The translations under genes and the position numbers were made by a program. From Flavobacterium sp. HSC-32F16 (GTDB lineage: Bacteria; Bacteroidota; Bacteroidia; Flavobacteriales; Flavobacteriaceae), in the NCBI RefSeq assembly GCF_024171645.1, contig NZ_JALKAC010000013.1, positions 1 through 64,000 of the forward strand: a DNA stretch of 64,000 bases. Direction: 5' to 3'. Positions 44,281 through 53,722 of this stretch are shown here, piece after piece. Every line of letters begins with the position of its first letter. Position 1 is the stretch's first letter. The notes under the pieces were generated by a model. It made no database searches, was not told where the DNA came from, and saw nothing but the letters and a program-made list of their open reading frames with translations.

Positions 44281-45669
44281 ATGACTTTAATAAAATCGAT
44301 TTCGGGGATACGAGGAACTATTGGTGGAAAAGTTGGAGATAACCTGACTCCTGTTGATGCTGTAAAGTTTGCATCGGCATACGGAACTTTTCTAAAAAAC
44401 AATACTTCAAAAGAAAAATTAACGGTTGTAATTGGTCGTGATGCCAGAATTTCGGGACCAATGATTCATAATTTGGTTGTAAATACTTTAATAGGTTTAG
44501 GAATTAATGTAATCGATCTTGGACTTTCTACAACACCAACTGTAGAGGTTGCTGTTCCATTAGAAAAAGCAGACGGGGGAATTATCTTAACGGCATCTCA
44601 TAATCCTAAACAATGGAATGCTTTAAAATTACTAAACGAAAAAGGTGAATTTTTAAGTGGTGACGATGGTGCTAAAATCCTTGAAATTGCTGAAGCTGAG
44701 GCTTTCGATTTCTCGGATGTTGATAATTTAGGGGAAATTACTCTAAATGATGCGTATATGGATATTCATATTGACGAGGTTTTAAACTTACCTTTAGTTG
44801 ATGCTGAAGCTGTAAAAGCGGCAAAATTTAAAGTTGTGGTTGACGGTGTAAACTCGTCTGGAGGAATTATTATTCCGAAATTATTAAAACTAATGGGCGT
44901 AGAAGTTGTCGAATTGTACTGCGAACCAAACGGACATTTTCCACACAATCCGGAACCATTAAAAGAGCATTTAACGGACATTTCTGAATTAGTTGTAAAA
45001 GAAAAAGCGCATTTAGGAGTTGTTGTAGATCCAGATGTTGATCGTTTGGCTTTTATAAGCGAAGACGGAGAGATGTTTGGTGAAGAATATACTTTGGTGG
45101 CTTGTGCCGATTATGTTTTGAGTAAAACTCCTGGAAATACAGTTTCGAATATGTCATCTTCACGTGCATTGCGTGATGTGACAAATGCACATAATGGAAA
45201 TTACGAAGCAAGTGCCGTAGGAGAAGTAAACGTTGTGGAATTAATGAAAAAAAATAACGCGATTATTGGCGGAGAAGGTAATGGCGGAATTATTTATCCT
45301 GAATTACATTACGGAAGAGACAGTCTGGTAGGAGTGGCTTTGTTTTTAACGCATTTAGCGAATAAAAAGATATCGGTTTCTGCGTTGAGAGCTTCTTATC
45401 CGGAATATTATATGAGCAAAAATAAAATCGAATTAACACCTCAAATCGATGTTGATGCGATTTTAACCCAAATGACTGAAAAATATAAAAACGAAGATAT
45501 TTCGACTATTGATGGTGTGAAAATTGATTTTGCTTCAGAATGGGTTCATTTAAGAAAATCAAATACAGAACCAATTATCAGAATCTACACTGAAGCCCCT
45601 TCGCAGGATGCAGCAGATAAATTAGCTCTTCGAATTATTGATGAAATAAAAGTAATTGCAGGAATTTAA
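44281..45669 (+). CDS. glmM: Phosphoglucosamine mutase
   Basis: The 462-aa alpha-D-phosphohexomutase converts glucosamine-6-P to glucosamine-1-P for UDP-GlcNAc. It starts LIKSISGIRGTIGGKVGDNL, has the active serine in ILTASHNPKQWNALKLLNEK (Ser106), the metal loop VVDPDVDRLAFISEDG, sugar-binding GGEGNGGIIYPELHYGRDS and phosphate-binding LRKSNTEPIIRIYTEA. The sequence is close to the phosphoglucosamine type in Bacteroidota. It is convergent with the acyltransferase gene across a strong terminator. Confidence 0.9.
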   Translation: MTLIKSISGIRGTIGGKVGDNLTPVDAVKFASAYGTFLKNNTSKEKLTVVIGRDARISGPMIHNLVVNTLIGLGINVIDLGLSTTPTVEVAVPLEKADGGIILTASHNPKQWNALKLLNEKGEFLSGDDGAKILEIAEAEAFDFSDVDNLGEITLNDAYMDIHIDEVLNLPLVDAEAVKAAKFKVVVDGVNSSGGIIIPKLLKLMGVEVVELYCEPNGHFPHNPEPLKEHLTDISELVVKEKAHLGVVVDPDVDRLAFISEDGEMFGEEYTLVACADYVLSKTPGNTVSNMSSSRALRDVTNAHNGNYEASAVGEVNVVELMKKNNAIIGGEGNGGIIYPELHYGRDSLVGVALFLTHLANKKISVSALRASYPEYYMSKNKIELTPQIDVDAILTQMTEKYKNEDISTIDGVKIDFASEWVHLRKSNTEPIIRIYTEAPSQDAADKLALRIIDEIKVIAGI

Positions 45670-45690
45670 TTTTTGGATTACGACATAAAA

Positions 45691-45726
45691 AAATCCCTCT
45701 TTCATTCTTTTTGAAAGAGGGATTTT
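45691..45726. terminator. Bidirectional terminator between glmM and the acyltransferase gene
   Basis: AAATCCCTCTTTC (45691-45703) pairs with GAAAGAGGGATTT (45713-45725), with A and T tracts outside the stem. It ends both convergent genes. Confidence 0.93.
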
Positions 45727-45729
45727 TTA

Positions 45730-46602
45730 TTATTCTATTTTATGTTTCCATCTTTTATGCGTCCATAAATAATATTCGGGAGCTTCATAAATTTGTTTTT
45801 CTACTTCTTTTAAATACTTCTCGGTAATATCAAAATTTTCGTAATCATTCGGGTTATCTGCAATAGATAGAAATGTAGCTTCATAAAACCCTCTAGCCAC
45901 TTTTGTAACTTTTACCATAATTACACTCAGATCGTATTTTTTTGCCAGCATTTCGGCCCCGGTATGCACAGGAACTTCAATGCCCATAAATTTCATAGAA
46001 TGAAAAATTCTGTCCAGTTTAGGAGATTGATCGCTTGCTAAACCATATATACTCAATTTTCCGTCACGCTGGTTTTGTGCCATTGTTGGAATTGCTTTTC
46101 TGGTTTCGACCATTTCAGTGTTGTATTTTGATCGTATTTTTCTAATTAGTTGATCAAAATAACGATTGGCCAGTCTTTTATAAACCGCAACTCCCTGAAA
46201 ACCTAATTTAGGATTAATAGTTAAAAGCCATTCGTAACTTGCATAGTGCGAAGCAACAAGGATAACGCTTTTGCCTTTTTTATAATAATCCTGTACCAAA
46301 TCGATATTAGTAACCTGAAATCTTTTTTCCATTTCTTCAGGTGAAATACTCATGGTTTTGATCATTTCCAAAAACATATCGCACATATGATGATAGAATT
46401 TTTTTTCTATTACTTTTCTTTCAGCATCACTTAAATGAGGTAAAGTAAGAGCCAGATTTTCTCGCACTACTTTTTTACGATATTTTATAACCCTGTAAAC
46501 CAAAAAGTAAACAAAGTCTGAGAATAAATAAAATAGGCGAAACGGAAGTATAGAGATAAGCCAAAGTAATGGGTAGGCTAATATATAAACGATAAACTGC
46601 AT
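45730..46602 (-). CDS. Lysophospholipid/lipid A acyltransferase (LpxL/HtrB family)
   Basis: The 290-aa protein has an N-terminal membrane anchor (FIVYILAYPLLWLISILPFR) and the acyltransferase motif ILVASHYASYEWLL (H-x4-E) near residue 118. Then come YKRLANRYFDQLIRKIRSKY, LASDQSP (family D-x-s-P) and IEVPVHTGAEMLAKKYDLSV. It ends YYLWTHKRWKHK, typical of LpxL-like late acyltransferases that add secondary acyl chains to lipid A. Chain specificity cannot be predicted. It faces glmM across a shared terminator. Confidence 0.9.
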   Translation of the reverse strand: MQFIVYILAYPLLWLISILPFRLFYLFSDFVYFLVYRVIKYRKKVVRENLALTLPHLSDAERKVIEKKFYHHMCDMFLEMIKTMSISPEEMEKRFQVTNIDLVQDYYKKGKSVILVASHYASYEWLLTINPKLGFQGVAVYKRLANRYFDQLIRKIRSKYNTEMVETRKAIPTMAQNQRDGKLSIYGLASDQSPKLDRIFHSMKFMGIEVPVHTGAEMLAKKYDLSVIMVKVTKVARGFYEATFLSIADNPNDYENFDITEKYLKEVEKQIYEAPEYYLWTHKRWKHKIE

Positions 46603-46714
46603 CTAATTTTTTTTTACAAATATAAAGTAAAAATGAGAAATGATCGATATTTTGGATTGTCATCGAGATATGTTTGAGATTGACTATATTTACATTTCAC
46701 ATTAAATATTATTT

Positions 46715-47353
46715 ATGAATACCATTTTAATTGGAATTATAGTGGCCAATGTACTTATCAGCTATAAAGGTTTTAATGATTATGCTTTTTTTAGAAAATT
46801 TGAATTTCATGTAGGAAGTATTCGTGCGGGCGAACAGATTAGAATGCTTTCATCTGGTTTTTTGCATGCTGATATGATGCATTTATTATTTAATATGCTT
46901 ACGCTTTGGTTTTTTGCACCTGTTGTTTTGCAGTGGCTTGGAAATTTTTCTTTCGTTTTAATTTATTTTGGAAGTTTAATTTTTGGAAGTTTGCTAACCA
47001 TGCTCTTTCATAAAAATGATTACAGCTATCGTGCGGTTGGAGCTTCGGGAGCTGTTACCGGCGTTTTATATTCGGCTATATTATTACAGCCCGATATGAT
47101 GCTGGGAATATTTTTTGTTATTCCGATACCGGCATATCTTTTCGGAATTTTATATTTATTGTACTCAATTTACGGAATGAAAGCCAAGAATGACAATATT
47201 GGTCATACAGCGCATTTTGGAGGTGCTATAGGCGGATACTTAATTACTTTGATAAAAGAACCTTCATTATTTGCGGATCATAGTTTAATGGTAATTTTAT
47301 TAGCAATTCCAATTTTGATACTTTTTGTAATGGCAAAAATGGGAAAATTATAA
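46715..47353 (+). CDS. Rhomboid family intramembrane serine protease
   Basis: The 212-aa protein has about six membrane helices. FLHADMMHLLFNMLTLWFF matches the HxxxN region, the catalytic serine is Ser111 in AVGASGAVTGVLYSA and the catalytic histidine is His167 in GHTAHFGGAIGGYL. It should cleave membrane-embedded substrates. The next gene, SIMPL, starts 54 bp later in the same direction. A TATGTTTG at 46669-46676 resembles a -7 element. Confidence 0.92.
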   Translation: MNTILIGIIVANVLISYKGFNDYAFFRKFEFHVGSIRAGEQIRMLSSGFLHADMMHLLFNMLTLWFFAPVVLQWLGNFSFVLIYFGSLIFGSLLTMLFHKNDYSYRAVGASGAVTGVLYSAILLQPDMMLGIFFVIPIPAYLFGILYLLYSIYGMKAKNDNIGHTAHFGGAIGGYLITLIKEPSLFADHSLMVILLAIPILILFVMAKMGKL

Positions 47354-47406
47354 TGCTGGCATAACTTTTGAAATGCCTTTATCAAATAACTTAAATATCA
47401 CAAAAA

Positions 47407-48096
47407 ATGAAAAAATTAGTATTATTTTTAACAATCATGTTTATGACTATGTCTTACGGCCAGGAAATTAAACAAATACCTCTAATTAATGTTAATGGAG
47501 AAGGAAAAGTAAAAGTAGCCCCTGATCAGGTTTGTATTTCAGCTACAGTTGAAACAAAAGGGAATAATGCTAAAGACGTCAAAAAGCAAAATGACGAAAA
47601 AATGGATGCGGTTTTAAAATTCATCAAAAAAATGAATGTTCCAACAGCAGATTTCAAAACAAAACAAGTAGCTCTTAATCCGCAGTACGATTACGAGAAA
47701 AAGAAAACAAGTTATAATGCCACTCAAACAGTTGAAATCGTATTAAAAGATTTAAACAAATATGATGAGTTAATGGAAGGTTTGGTACAACAGGGAATTA
47801 ACCGTATTGATAATGTTTCTTTTGAGTCTTCTAAATTAGCACAATACCAATCTGAGGCAAGAAAAATAGCAATGAAAGATGCTAAAGTAAAAGCAGAAGA
47901 GTATGTATCTGTTTTAGGTCAAAAAGTAGGTAAAGCGTTTACAATTTCTGATAACTCACAAGTATATCATCCAAGACCAATGTATGCAGCTATGAAAACT
48001 GAAATGATGGATGCCTCTGGTGCTTCAAACCAAACTCTTGCCATTGGAGAAATCGAAATCACCGCTAATGTAAGTGTGAGCTTTGTTTTAGACTAA
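47407..48096 (+). CDS. SIMPL domain (DUF541) periplasmic protein
   Basis: The 229-aa protein has a signal peptide (KLVLFLTIMFMTMSYGQ) and a SIMPL/DUF541 domain: LINVNGEGKVKVAPDQVCIS, AVLKFIKKMNVPTADFKTKQ, VEIVLKDLNKYDELMEGLVQ, ARKIAMKDAKVKAEEYVSVL and GEIEITANVSVSF at the end. Members are periplasmic or outer-membrane-associated, and some are linked to oxidative stress. The function here is not defined. A strong terminator follows at 48171. Confidence 0.9.
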   Translation: MKKLVLFLTIMFMTMSYGQEIKQIPLINVNGEGKVKVAPDQVCISATVETKGNNAKDVKKQNDEKMDAVLKFIKKMNVPTADFKTKQVALNPQYDYEKKKTSYNATQTVEIVLKDLNKYDELMEGLVQQGINRIDNVSFESSKLAQYQSEARKIAMKDAKVKAEEYVSVLGQKVGKAFTISDNSQVYHPRPMYAAMKTEMMDASGASNQTLAIGEIEITANVSVSFVLD

Positions 48097-48170
48097 AAAA
48101 ATATAAAAATTCAATAATTAAATCTAAATTCCAATTTCCGGGATTTGGATTTTTTTAAGATCTAATCTTA

Positions 48171-48213
48171 AAAAACGCCTAATTTCTTTTTAGAAGTCAG
48201 GCGTTTTTTTTTG
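48171..48213 (+). terminator. Terminator after SIMPL gene
   Basis: AAAAACGCCT (48171-48180) pairs with AGGCGTTTTT-type sequence (about 48199-48208), and inner complementary TTTCT/AGAA extends the stem. A run of T follows. It separates the SIMPL gene from the SusC leader. Confidence 0.85.
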
Positions 48214-48385
48214 TTCAAAATAAGTTTTTAAATACTAGATATTTCTAATTTTTTCCATTCGTTTAAAAAAAATCTTACACAAAATAGAAAATAATTAAAA
48301 ATTATAACTATCTTATTTTTAGATGTTTATAATTACTAAAAGGTTTTAGTTAACAATTTTTTTGCAAAAAGTGTACTTAAAACTT

Positions 48386-48414
48386 TTTGGTTACTATTTT
48401 TAAATATACTTTTG
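48386..48414 (+). promoter_or_regulatory. Canonical Bacteroidota promoter far upstream of susC
   Basis: TTTG (48386-48389) and TACTTTTG (48407-48414) are separated by 17 nt, a full match to the -33/-7 consensus. The start would be near 48419, so the transcript has a 5' leader of about 380 nt before the SusC ATG at 48798. Immediately downstream, TTCTA...TAGAA (about 48415-48434) can form a small hairpin at the very 5' end. Confidence 0.75.
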
Positions 48415-48643
48415 TTCTATCAAATTAGTAGAATTTAAAATAAAGTTAAAAGATTAAAGATTTCAGGATACATTTCAATTTTGAACAAGCATTAAACTAT
48501 TTGGAATTTCTGCCTCATAAGTTCGCGATTAGAATTCTTCAATCTCAAATTCATGCCAATTTTTTAGTTAAAACCGCCTTAAATTTTAGGGCTAAAATTT
48601 TGTAAAAGCCAATTCATAATAATAGTAATCAAAAAAAAGAAAA

Positions 48644-48670
48644 ATGAAAAAACGAATGTGTTGCAGATAA
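48644..48670 (+). CDS. Putative leader peptide MKKRMCCR
   Basis: Within the long leader an ATG after an A/G-rich stretch (aaaaaaaagaaaa, a plausible ribosome-binding context in this phylum) opens an 8-codon frame MKKRMCCR followed by TAA. A methionine and two adjacent cysteines in eight residues is the composition expected of an attenuation leader sensing sulfur amino acid supply. A perfect 9-bp hairpin begins 12 nt after the stop. This is inference from position and composition, and no homologue check was possible. Confidence 0.4.
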   Translation: MKKRMCCR

Positions 48671-48681
48671 TAAAAAAAAAA

Positions 48682-48774
48682 CCATTTCTGTTGCAGCAGA
48701 AATGGCGAAGCTTAAAGAAATTGTACATCTCTTAGAAAGGTAAGCGGTGCGGAGTAATCCGTTTAGCCAGCCTT
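48682..48774 (+). promoter_or_regulatory. Structured susC leader: two hairpins
   Basis: CCATTTCTG (48682-48690) pairs perfectly with CAGAAATGG (48697-48705) around TTGCAG. A second element spans 48737-48774: outer AAGG/CCTT, then TAAGCGG with CCGTTTA (or GCGGA-GTAA-TCCGT with a GNRA-type loop as an alternative). No T run follows either stem, so these are not intrinsic terminators. A 13-codon frame MAKLKEIVHLLER (48702-48743) starts inside the first stem, so folding could hide its start. Together with the MCC leader this suggests post-initiation control of susC. Confidence 0.45.
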
Positions 48775-48797
48775 ATTTATTAAACTAAAACAAAGTA

Positions 48798-51700
48798 ATG
48801 AAAAAAATATTAAATAGATATACATGGTTATGTATTTTGTTGATTTCCATAGGGATTAATGCTCAGGAGACTAAGCCTTTAATCCAGTCGAAACTAGAAG
48901 GAACAGTAATTGATGCTGTAACAAAGGAGCCTGTTATTGGTGCTTCAATTAACATTAAAGGTACTACTCACGGGGTTATTACAGATTTTGATGGAAAGTT
49001 CTTTTTCCAGACGGGACAAAAACTTCCTTATACATTAATAGTGAGTTTTTTGGGTTACAAAAAAAGAGAAATTGTAGTTACTGAAAATAGAGTTGTTATT
49101 GATCTTACTGAAGAACAAAATCAATTATCAGAAGTTGTAGTTACGGCACTGGGTATTACAAAAGAAAAGAAATCTTTAGGATATACCACTCAGGCTCTTA
49201 AAAACAAGGATATCGCTGATACAAAAGAAACTAACTTTTTAAATAGTCTTAGCGGTAAATTAGCCGGAGTTCGTATTACGAATTCTCAGGGTGATATGGG
49301 ATCTTCGCGTATTATTATTCGTGGAGAAACCTCTATTGCGGGAAATAACCAGCCTTTATTTGTGGTTGATGGAATTCCTGTAGATAACTCGCAATTAGGA
49401 AGTGTTGGTGGTGCAACTCGTGATTTCAAAAATGCGATTGCCGATTTGAATCCAAACGATATTGAGACATTAACAGTATTAAAAGGACCTAACGCAGCGG
49501 CACTTTACGGATCACGTGCGGCACATGGTGTTGTTTTGATTACTACAAAATCTGGAAAAGGTCAAAAGGGACTTGGTATCACTTTCAATTCTGGTATCAC
49601 AATCTCTCAAGTGGCTACTCTGCCAAGTTTTCAAAATTCATTTGGACAAGGATCTAACGGAAGATTTAGTTATGTAGATGGTAAAGGAGGCGGTATCAAT
49701 GATGGTGTTGATGAAAGCTGGGGGCCTAAATTAGACGGCCGTCTTATTCCGCAATTTTATTCAAATGGAGAAGCAGTGCCTTTTGTAGCACATCCTAACA
49801 ATGTAAAAGATTTCTTTAATACAGGACTTACTTTTGATAATAGTATTTCTGTAGCGCGGTCAGATGAAAAATCAGATTTTCGTCTTGGAGTAAACAATCA
49901 AAAACAAACAGGAACAGTTCCTAATAGTGAAGTAAACAAAACTAACTTTTCTATTAATACAAATTACCAAATATCAGAAAACTTAAAAGTTGGTGTTACA
50001 GGTAATTATATTACGACTAATGCTCCAGCTTTGCCAGGTGGCCCATCAGGTAACCGTGCTGCGGGTGTAATGCTTCAATTTCTTTGGTTCGGGCGTCAGG
50101 TTGACATTAATCAGCTTAGAAATAACAGAGATGTTAACTGGAATAATAGTTACTACAGCAATCCTTACTGGAATGCCTATTACAATACTACAAGCCAGCA
50201 GCGTAACCGTATAATTGGTGATTTTCATTTAGATGCTAAACTTGCTGAAGGACTTAATTTTAGGTTCCGTACGGCAGTTGATTATTATAACGATCGTAGA
50301 AAATATACGATTAAGTATGGTACAAATGGAACTCCATTCGGATCTTATGCTGAAGATGCTTACACTGTAAACGAACAAAATACAGAAGGTATTTTTACTT
50401 ATACTAAAAAATTAAGTGATGATTTTACTGTAGATGCTCTTGCCGGATTTAATATTCGTAATCACAGCGATGCAAACAATTATCAAAAAGCACCACGTTT
50501 AGCTGTACCGGATTTATATACCTTAACAAATTCGAGAGATCCGCTGACATCATCAAATACATTATCAAGATTAAGAGTATATAGTGCGTATGCTTCGGCA
50601 CAATTTGGGTATAAAAATTACGCTTATTTAAATCTTACCGCTCGTAATGACTGGTCATCGACATTACCAAGCAGCAACCGTTCTTATTTTTACCCATCTA
50701 TTAATGGAAGTTTAATATTATCTGAAGCCTTAAATTTAAAAAGCAATACACTTGATTTCTTAAAGTTACGCGGTGGATGGTCTGAAGTTGGTAATGATGC
50801 AGATCCGTATCAGTTGTCTACAGTTTATAATTTCCAAACTGCATTTGACGGAAATCCTATTCAAACTTCTTCACAAAAGAAATTGAATGAGAACCTGAAA
50901 CCAGAAACAACTCGTTCTACTGAGGTAGGTTTAGAAGCTTCTTTCTGGAAAAACAGATTACATTTTGATGCCGCTTATTATAACACGAACAGTTTTGATC
51001 AGATTTTAGAGATTAAAACCACTACTTCAAGCGGTTATAATACACAATTGATCAATGCAGGTAAAATAAACAACCGTGGTATCGAAATTCAATTGGATGG
51101 AACTCCTATCCAGACTCAGGATTTCAAATGGAATATCGGTGTGAATTATTCAAAGAATATAAGCGAAGTTAAAATTCTTGACTATGAAAAACAGATTCAA
51201 AATTACACAATTGGTTCTTCGGGAGGTGTTGATGTATTAGCTTCTGTTGGACAAGCTTACGGAGCACTTTATGGTACTGCATATCTGCGTGACGCTAATG
51301 GTAAAATTGTAGTTGATAATAATGGATTACCAAGAGCCGATCCGCAAAAAAGAGTATTAGGTCATTATACTCCAGATTATTTAGCGGGTGTTACTAACAC
51401 TTTATCTTATAAAAACCTTGAATTTTCATTCCTTGTTGATGCTAGTGTAGGTGGAGAGATTTTCTCAGGAACGAATAGAACAGGTACTTATACAGGAGTT
51501 TTAGCTCAGACTCTTCCAGGTCGTGATGCTGAAAATGGCGGATTAAATTATTACATAACAACCGCAGGTGCAGTGAGTACAAAAAACTTGCTTCCTGATG
51601 GCGCAGCTGCTCCAGGCGGCGCACAGGTATATGATGACGGGATGATATTTGACGGAGTATTTTCTAATGGAACTCCAAACAATAAAGTGGTTAGTGCGCA

Positions 51701-51992
51701 GGAATATTATAAAGGATCTTACAATATTAGTGAAGCCTATATTTACAGTTCAACTTTTGTAAAAATGAGAGAAATAAAACTGGCTTACAATTTCAATAAG
51801 TCATTTGTTAAGAAACTGGGATTAGAAGGAGCAAGCATTACTGCTGTTGGTCGTAACCTGTTCTTTATCTATAAAGATGCACCAAATATTGATCCTGAAA
51901 CAGCTTTCAATACTGGAAACGCACAAGGGTTAGAGAGTTTATCTTTACCAACAACCAGAAATTACAGTCTTAACGTTAATTTAAAATTCTAA
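48798..51992 (+). CDS. SusC/RagA family TonB-linked outer-membrane receptor
   Basis: The 1064-aa protein has a signal peptide (YTWLCILLISIGINAQ) and a CarboxypepD-regulatory-like domain at residues 33-105 (KLEGTVIDAVTKEPVIGASI, DFDGKFFF, VSFLGYKKREI). A TonB box-like/plug region follows (SEVVVTALGITKEKKSLGYT, GVRITNSQGDMGSSRIIIRG, QPLFVVDGIPVDNSQLG, IETLTVLKGPNAAALYGSRA, then HGVVLITTK). A C-terminal 22-strand-type barrel ends RNYSLNVNLKF. With SusD it takes up a nutrient larger than a porin solute across the outer membrane. SusD follows after 11 bp. The ligand is unknown, and no glycosidase is nearby. Confidence 0.97.
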   Translation: MKKILNRYTWLCILLISIGINAQETKPLIQSKLEGTVIDAVTKEPVIGASINIKGTTHGVITDFDGKFFFQTGQKLPYTLIVSFLGYKKREIVVTENRVVIDLTEEQNQLSEVVVTALGITKEKKSLGYTTQALKNKDIADTKETNFLNSLSGKLAGVRITNSQGDMGSSRIIIRGETSIAGNNQPLFVVDGIPVDNSQLGSVGGATRDFKNAIADLNPNDIETLTVLKGPNAAALYGSRAAHGVVLITTKSGKGQKGLGITFNSGITISQVATLPSFQNSFGQGSNGRFSYVDGKGGGINDGVDESWGPKLDGRLIPQFYSNGEAVPFVAHPNNVKDFFNTGLTFDNSISVARSDEKSDFRLGVNNQKQTGTVPNSEVNKTNFSINTNYQISENLKVGVTGNYITTNAPALPGGPSGNRAAGVMLQFLWFGRQVDINQLRNNRDVNWNNSYYSNPYWNAYYNTTSQQRNRIIGDFHLDAKLAEGLNFRFRTAVDYYNDRRKYTIKYGTNGTPFGSYAEDAYTVNEQNTEGIFTYTKKLSDDFTVDALAGFNIRNHSDANNYQKAPRLAVPDLYTLTNSRDPLTSSNTLSRLRVYSAYASAQFGYKNYAYLNLTARNDWSSTLPSSNRSYFYPSINGSLILSEALNLKSNTLDFLKLRGGWSEVGNDADPYQLSTVYNFQTAFDGNPIQTSSQKKLNENLKPETTRSTEVGLEASFWKNRLHFDAAYYNTNSFDQILEIKTTTSSGYNTQLINAGKINNRGIEIQLDGTPIQTQDFKWNIGVNYSKNISEVKILDYEKQIQNYTIGSSGGVDVLASVGQAYGALYGTAYLRDANGKIVVDNNGLPRADPQKRVLGHYTPDYLAGVTNTLSYKNLEFSFLVDASVGGEIFSGTNRTGTYTGVLAQTLPGRDAENGGLNYYITTAGAVSTKNLLPDGAAAPGGAQVYDDGMIFDGVFSNGTPNNKVVSAQEYYKGSYNISEAYIYSSTFVKMREIKLAYNFNKSFVKKLGLEGASITAVGRNLFFIYKDAPNIDPETAFNTGNAQGLESLSLPTTRNYSLNVNLKF

Positions 51993-52003
51993 AATACAGA
52001 ATC

Positions 52004-53428
52004 ATGCTAAAAAAAATAGCCTATATAACATTATTTGCATTGACGCTGACTTCTTGCAGCGACACTTTGGATGATATTAATAAAAATCCAAATGCAACTG
52101 AAACACCGTTGGCACCTTACCTGTTAACAGGAACATTAAAGCAGGGAGCTGACTTATATTGGGGTTCCACAAACAACTTTGACTCATCTTTACTATTTGT
52201 ACAGCATTGGGCTAAAATACAATATACTGAGCCAGATGCATATAATGTTTCTAATAGTACTTTCGTCTCTTTATGGAATACCGGATATGCGACTCTGATC
52301 ACGGATTTGAATACAATTATTAATTTCCCGGATGCACAGGCCAACCCAAATTATAAAGGAATTGCACTTACATTGCGTTCATGGACTTTTTTATTGTTAA
52401 CAGATGCTTATGGAAGCATTCCTTATAAAGAAGCAGGTCAAAAAGTAACACCAGCATATAATACTCAAAAAGAAGTATATACAGGATTACTTGAAGATTT
52501 AAAACAAGCTCAGTCTTTACTTGCTGCAGGAAATGGTGCAGTTACAGGAGATTTAGTTTATAAAGGAGACATTACAAAATGGAAAAAACTGGTAAACTCT
52601 CTTCGTTTACGTATAGCGTTAAGAATTTCAGACAGAGAACCTGCATTAGCTAAACAAGCGGCTATTGATGCTACAAGCGATGCAGCCGGAGTATTTACCA
52701 GCAATGCAGATACATTTAAGTTTACTTATATTAGTTCGCCTCAGCAAAATCCTGCTTCGGCTTGGTTTGAAACGCGTGACGATTATCGTATCTCAAAAAC
52801 AATGGTTGATAAGTTATATGAGTTATCAGATCCCCGTTTAGCGGTTTACGCACAACTGCCGTCAGATGCAAGTGTAGGTAAATATGTGGGAGGAGGAAAC
52901 GGATTATCAAATAGTGCTGCAAATAGTCAAGGTTTTGCTAAAACATCAAAACCAGGAACTTACTTTTTAACTTCTACATCACCAGCTGTTATTGCTTCTT
53001 ATTCAGAAACACTATTTAATCTTGCCGAAGCTGCAGCTCGTGGTTATATTGCAGGAGACGCAGAACAGTACTATAAAAATGCAATTACAGCATCATTCAA
53101 TCAATTTGGAATTACAGATGCAACGGTTATTAATAATTACCTTAATCAGTCAATTGTACAATATGATGCGTCAAATTATGCTAAATCAATTGGTACGCAA
53201 AAATGGATTGCATTCTACGGACAAGGTCTTGATGCTTTTACAGAGTGGAGAAGATTAGATTATCCGGTTTTGATAGCAGGTCCGGCTAGTGTTTTAGACG
53301 GGCAGTTACCATCACGTTTCTTTTACCCGGGAACAGAGCAGTCGCTGAATGGAGTTAGTTACCAGGCAGCGGTAGAAGCGCAGGGAAAAGACTTGCTTAC
53401 TACAAAACTTTGGTTTGATGTAAAATAG
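52004..53428 (+). CDS. SusD/RagB family nutrient-binding lipoprotein (SusD-like 2 type)
   Basis: The 474-aa protein has a lipoprotein signal (ITLFALTLTSCSDTLDDINK) with lipidation at the Cys in LTSC. Family text is NPNATETPLAPYLLTGTLKQ, LTLRSWTFLLLTDAYGSIPY, WKKLVNSLRLRIALRISDRE, ETLFNLAEAAARGYIAGDAE and QKWIAFYGQGLDAFTEWRRL, typical of the second SusD family, which often pairs with SusC outside polysaccharide loci. It closes the SusC barrel from outside and binds substrate. It ends before two tandem terminators, so the oxidase genes downstream probably have a separate promoter or depend on read-through. Confidence 0.95.
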   Translation: MLKKIAYITLFALTLTSCSDTLDDINKNPNATETPLAPYLLTGTLKQGADLYWGSTNNFDSSLLFVQHWAKIQYTEPDAYNVSNSTFVSLWNTGYATLITDLNTIINFPDAQANPNYKGIALTLRSWTFLLLTDAYGSIPYKEAGQKVTPAYNTQKEVYTGLLEDLKQAQSLLAAGNGAVTGDLVYKGDITKWKKLVNSLRLRIALRISDREPALAKQAAIDATSDAAGVFTSNADTFKFTYISSPQQNPASAWFETRDDYRISKTMVDKLYELSDPRLAVYAQLPSDASVGKYVGGGNGLSNSAANSQGFAKTSKPGTYFLTSTSPAVIASYSETLFNLAEAAARGYIAGDAEQYYKNAITASFNQFGITDATVINNYLNQSIVQYDASNYAKSIGTQKWIAFYGQGLDAFTEWRRLDYPVLIAGPASVLDGQLPSRFFYPGTEQSLNGVSYQAAVEAQGKDLLTTKLWFDVK

Positions 53429-53464
53429 ATTCTGCCAACTCTAATTTTAAGTTGAATACTATAC

Positions 53465-53500
53465 AAGAAGCTGTCTCATGATTTTTGAGACAGCTTCTTT
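53465..53500 (+). terminator. Terminator 1 after susD
   Basis: AAGAAGCTGTCTCA (53465-53478) pairs with TGAGACAGCTTCTT (53486-53499) around a 7-nt loop, followed by T-rich sequence. It lies 37 bp after the SusD stop. Confidence 0.9.
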
Positions 53501-53524
53501 CGTTTTATGATAAAACAACAATAA

Positions 53525-53561
53525 AAAATGCACAACTCTCTCTGGGTTTGTGCATTTTTTT
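53525..53561 (+). terminator. Terminator 2 after susD
   Basis: AAAATGCACAA (about 53526-53536) pairs with TTGTGCATTTT (53548-53558) and a T run follows to 53561. It is a second stem in tandem with the one at 53465. The remaining 160 bp before the oxidase gene show no other structure. Confidence 0.88.
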
Positions 53562-53722
53562 GCTTTAATATTTCATCCTGTAGAAAGTATGTTTTGTGAC
53601 CAATAATTTCCGTTTTGTGTCATTTTTTTAGAATTGATTTTGGATCTGCAATAATTTAGACTGATGACAATGCTTAGGTCTTGTTCTGAAAGTATATCCC
53701 AAACTACTATAAACAAAAAACT

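Noticed and set aside
48702..48743. Micro-ORF MAKLKEIVHLLER as an IS21-type transposase N-terminus
   Set aside because: The similarity is only a few residues and no transposase sequence follows. It is kept only as part of the leader observation.
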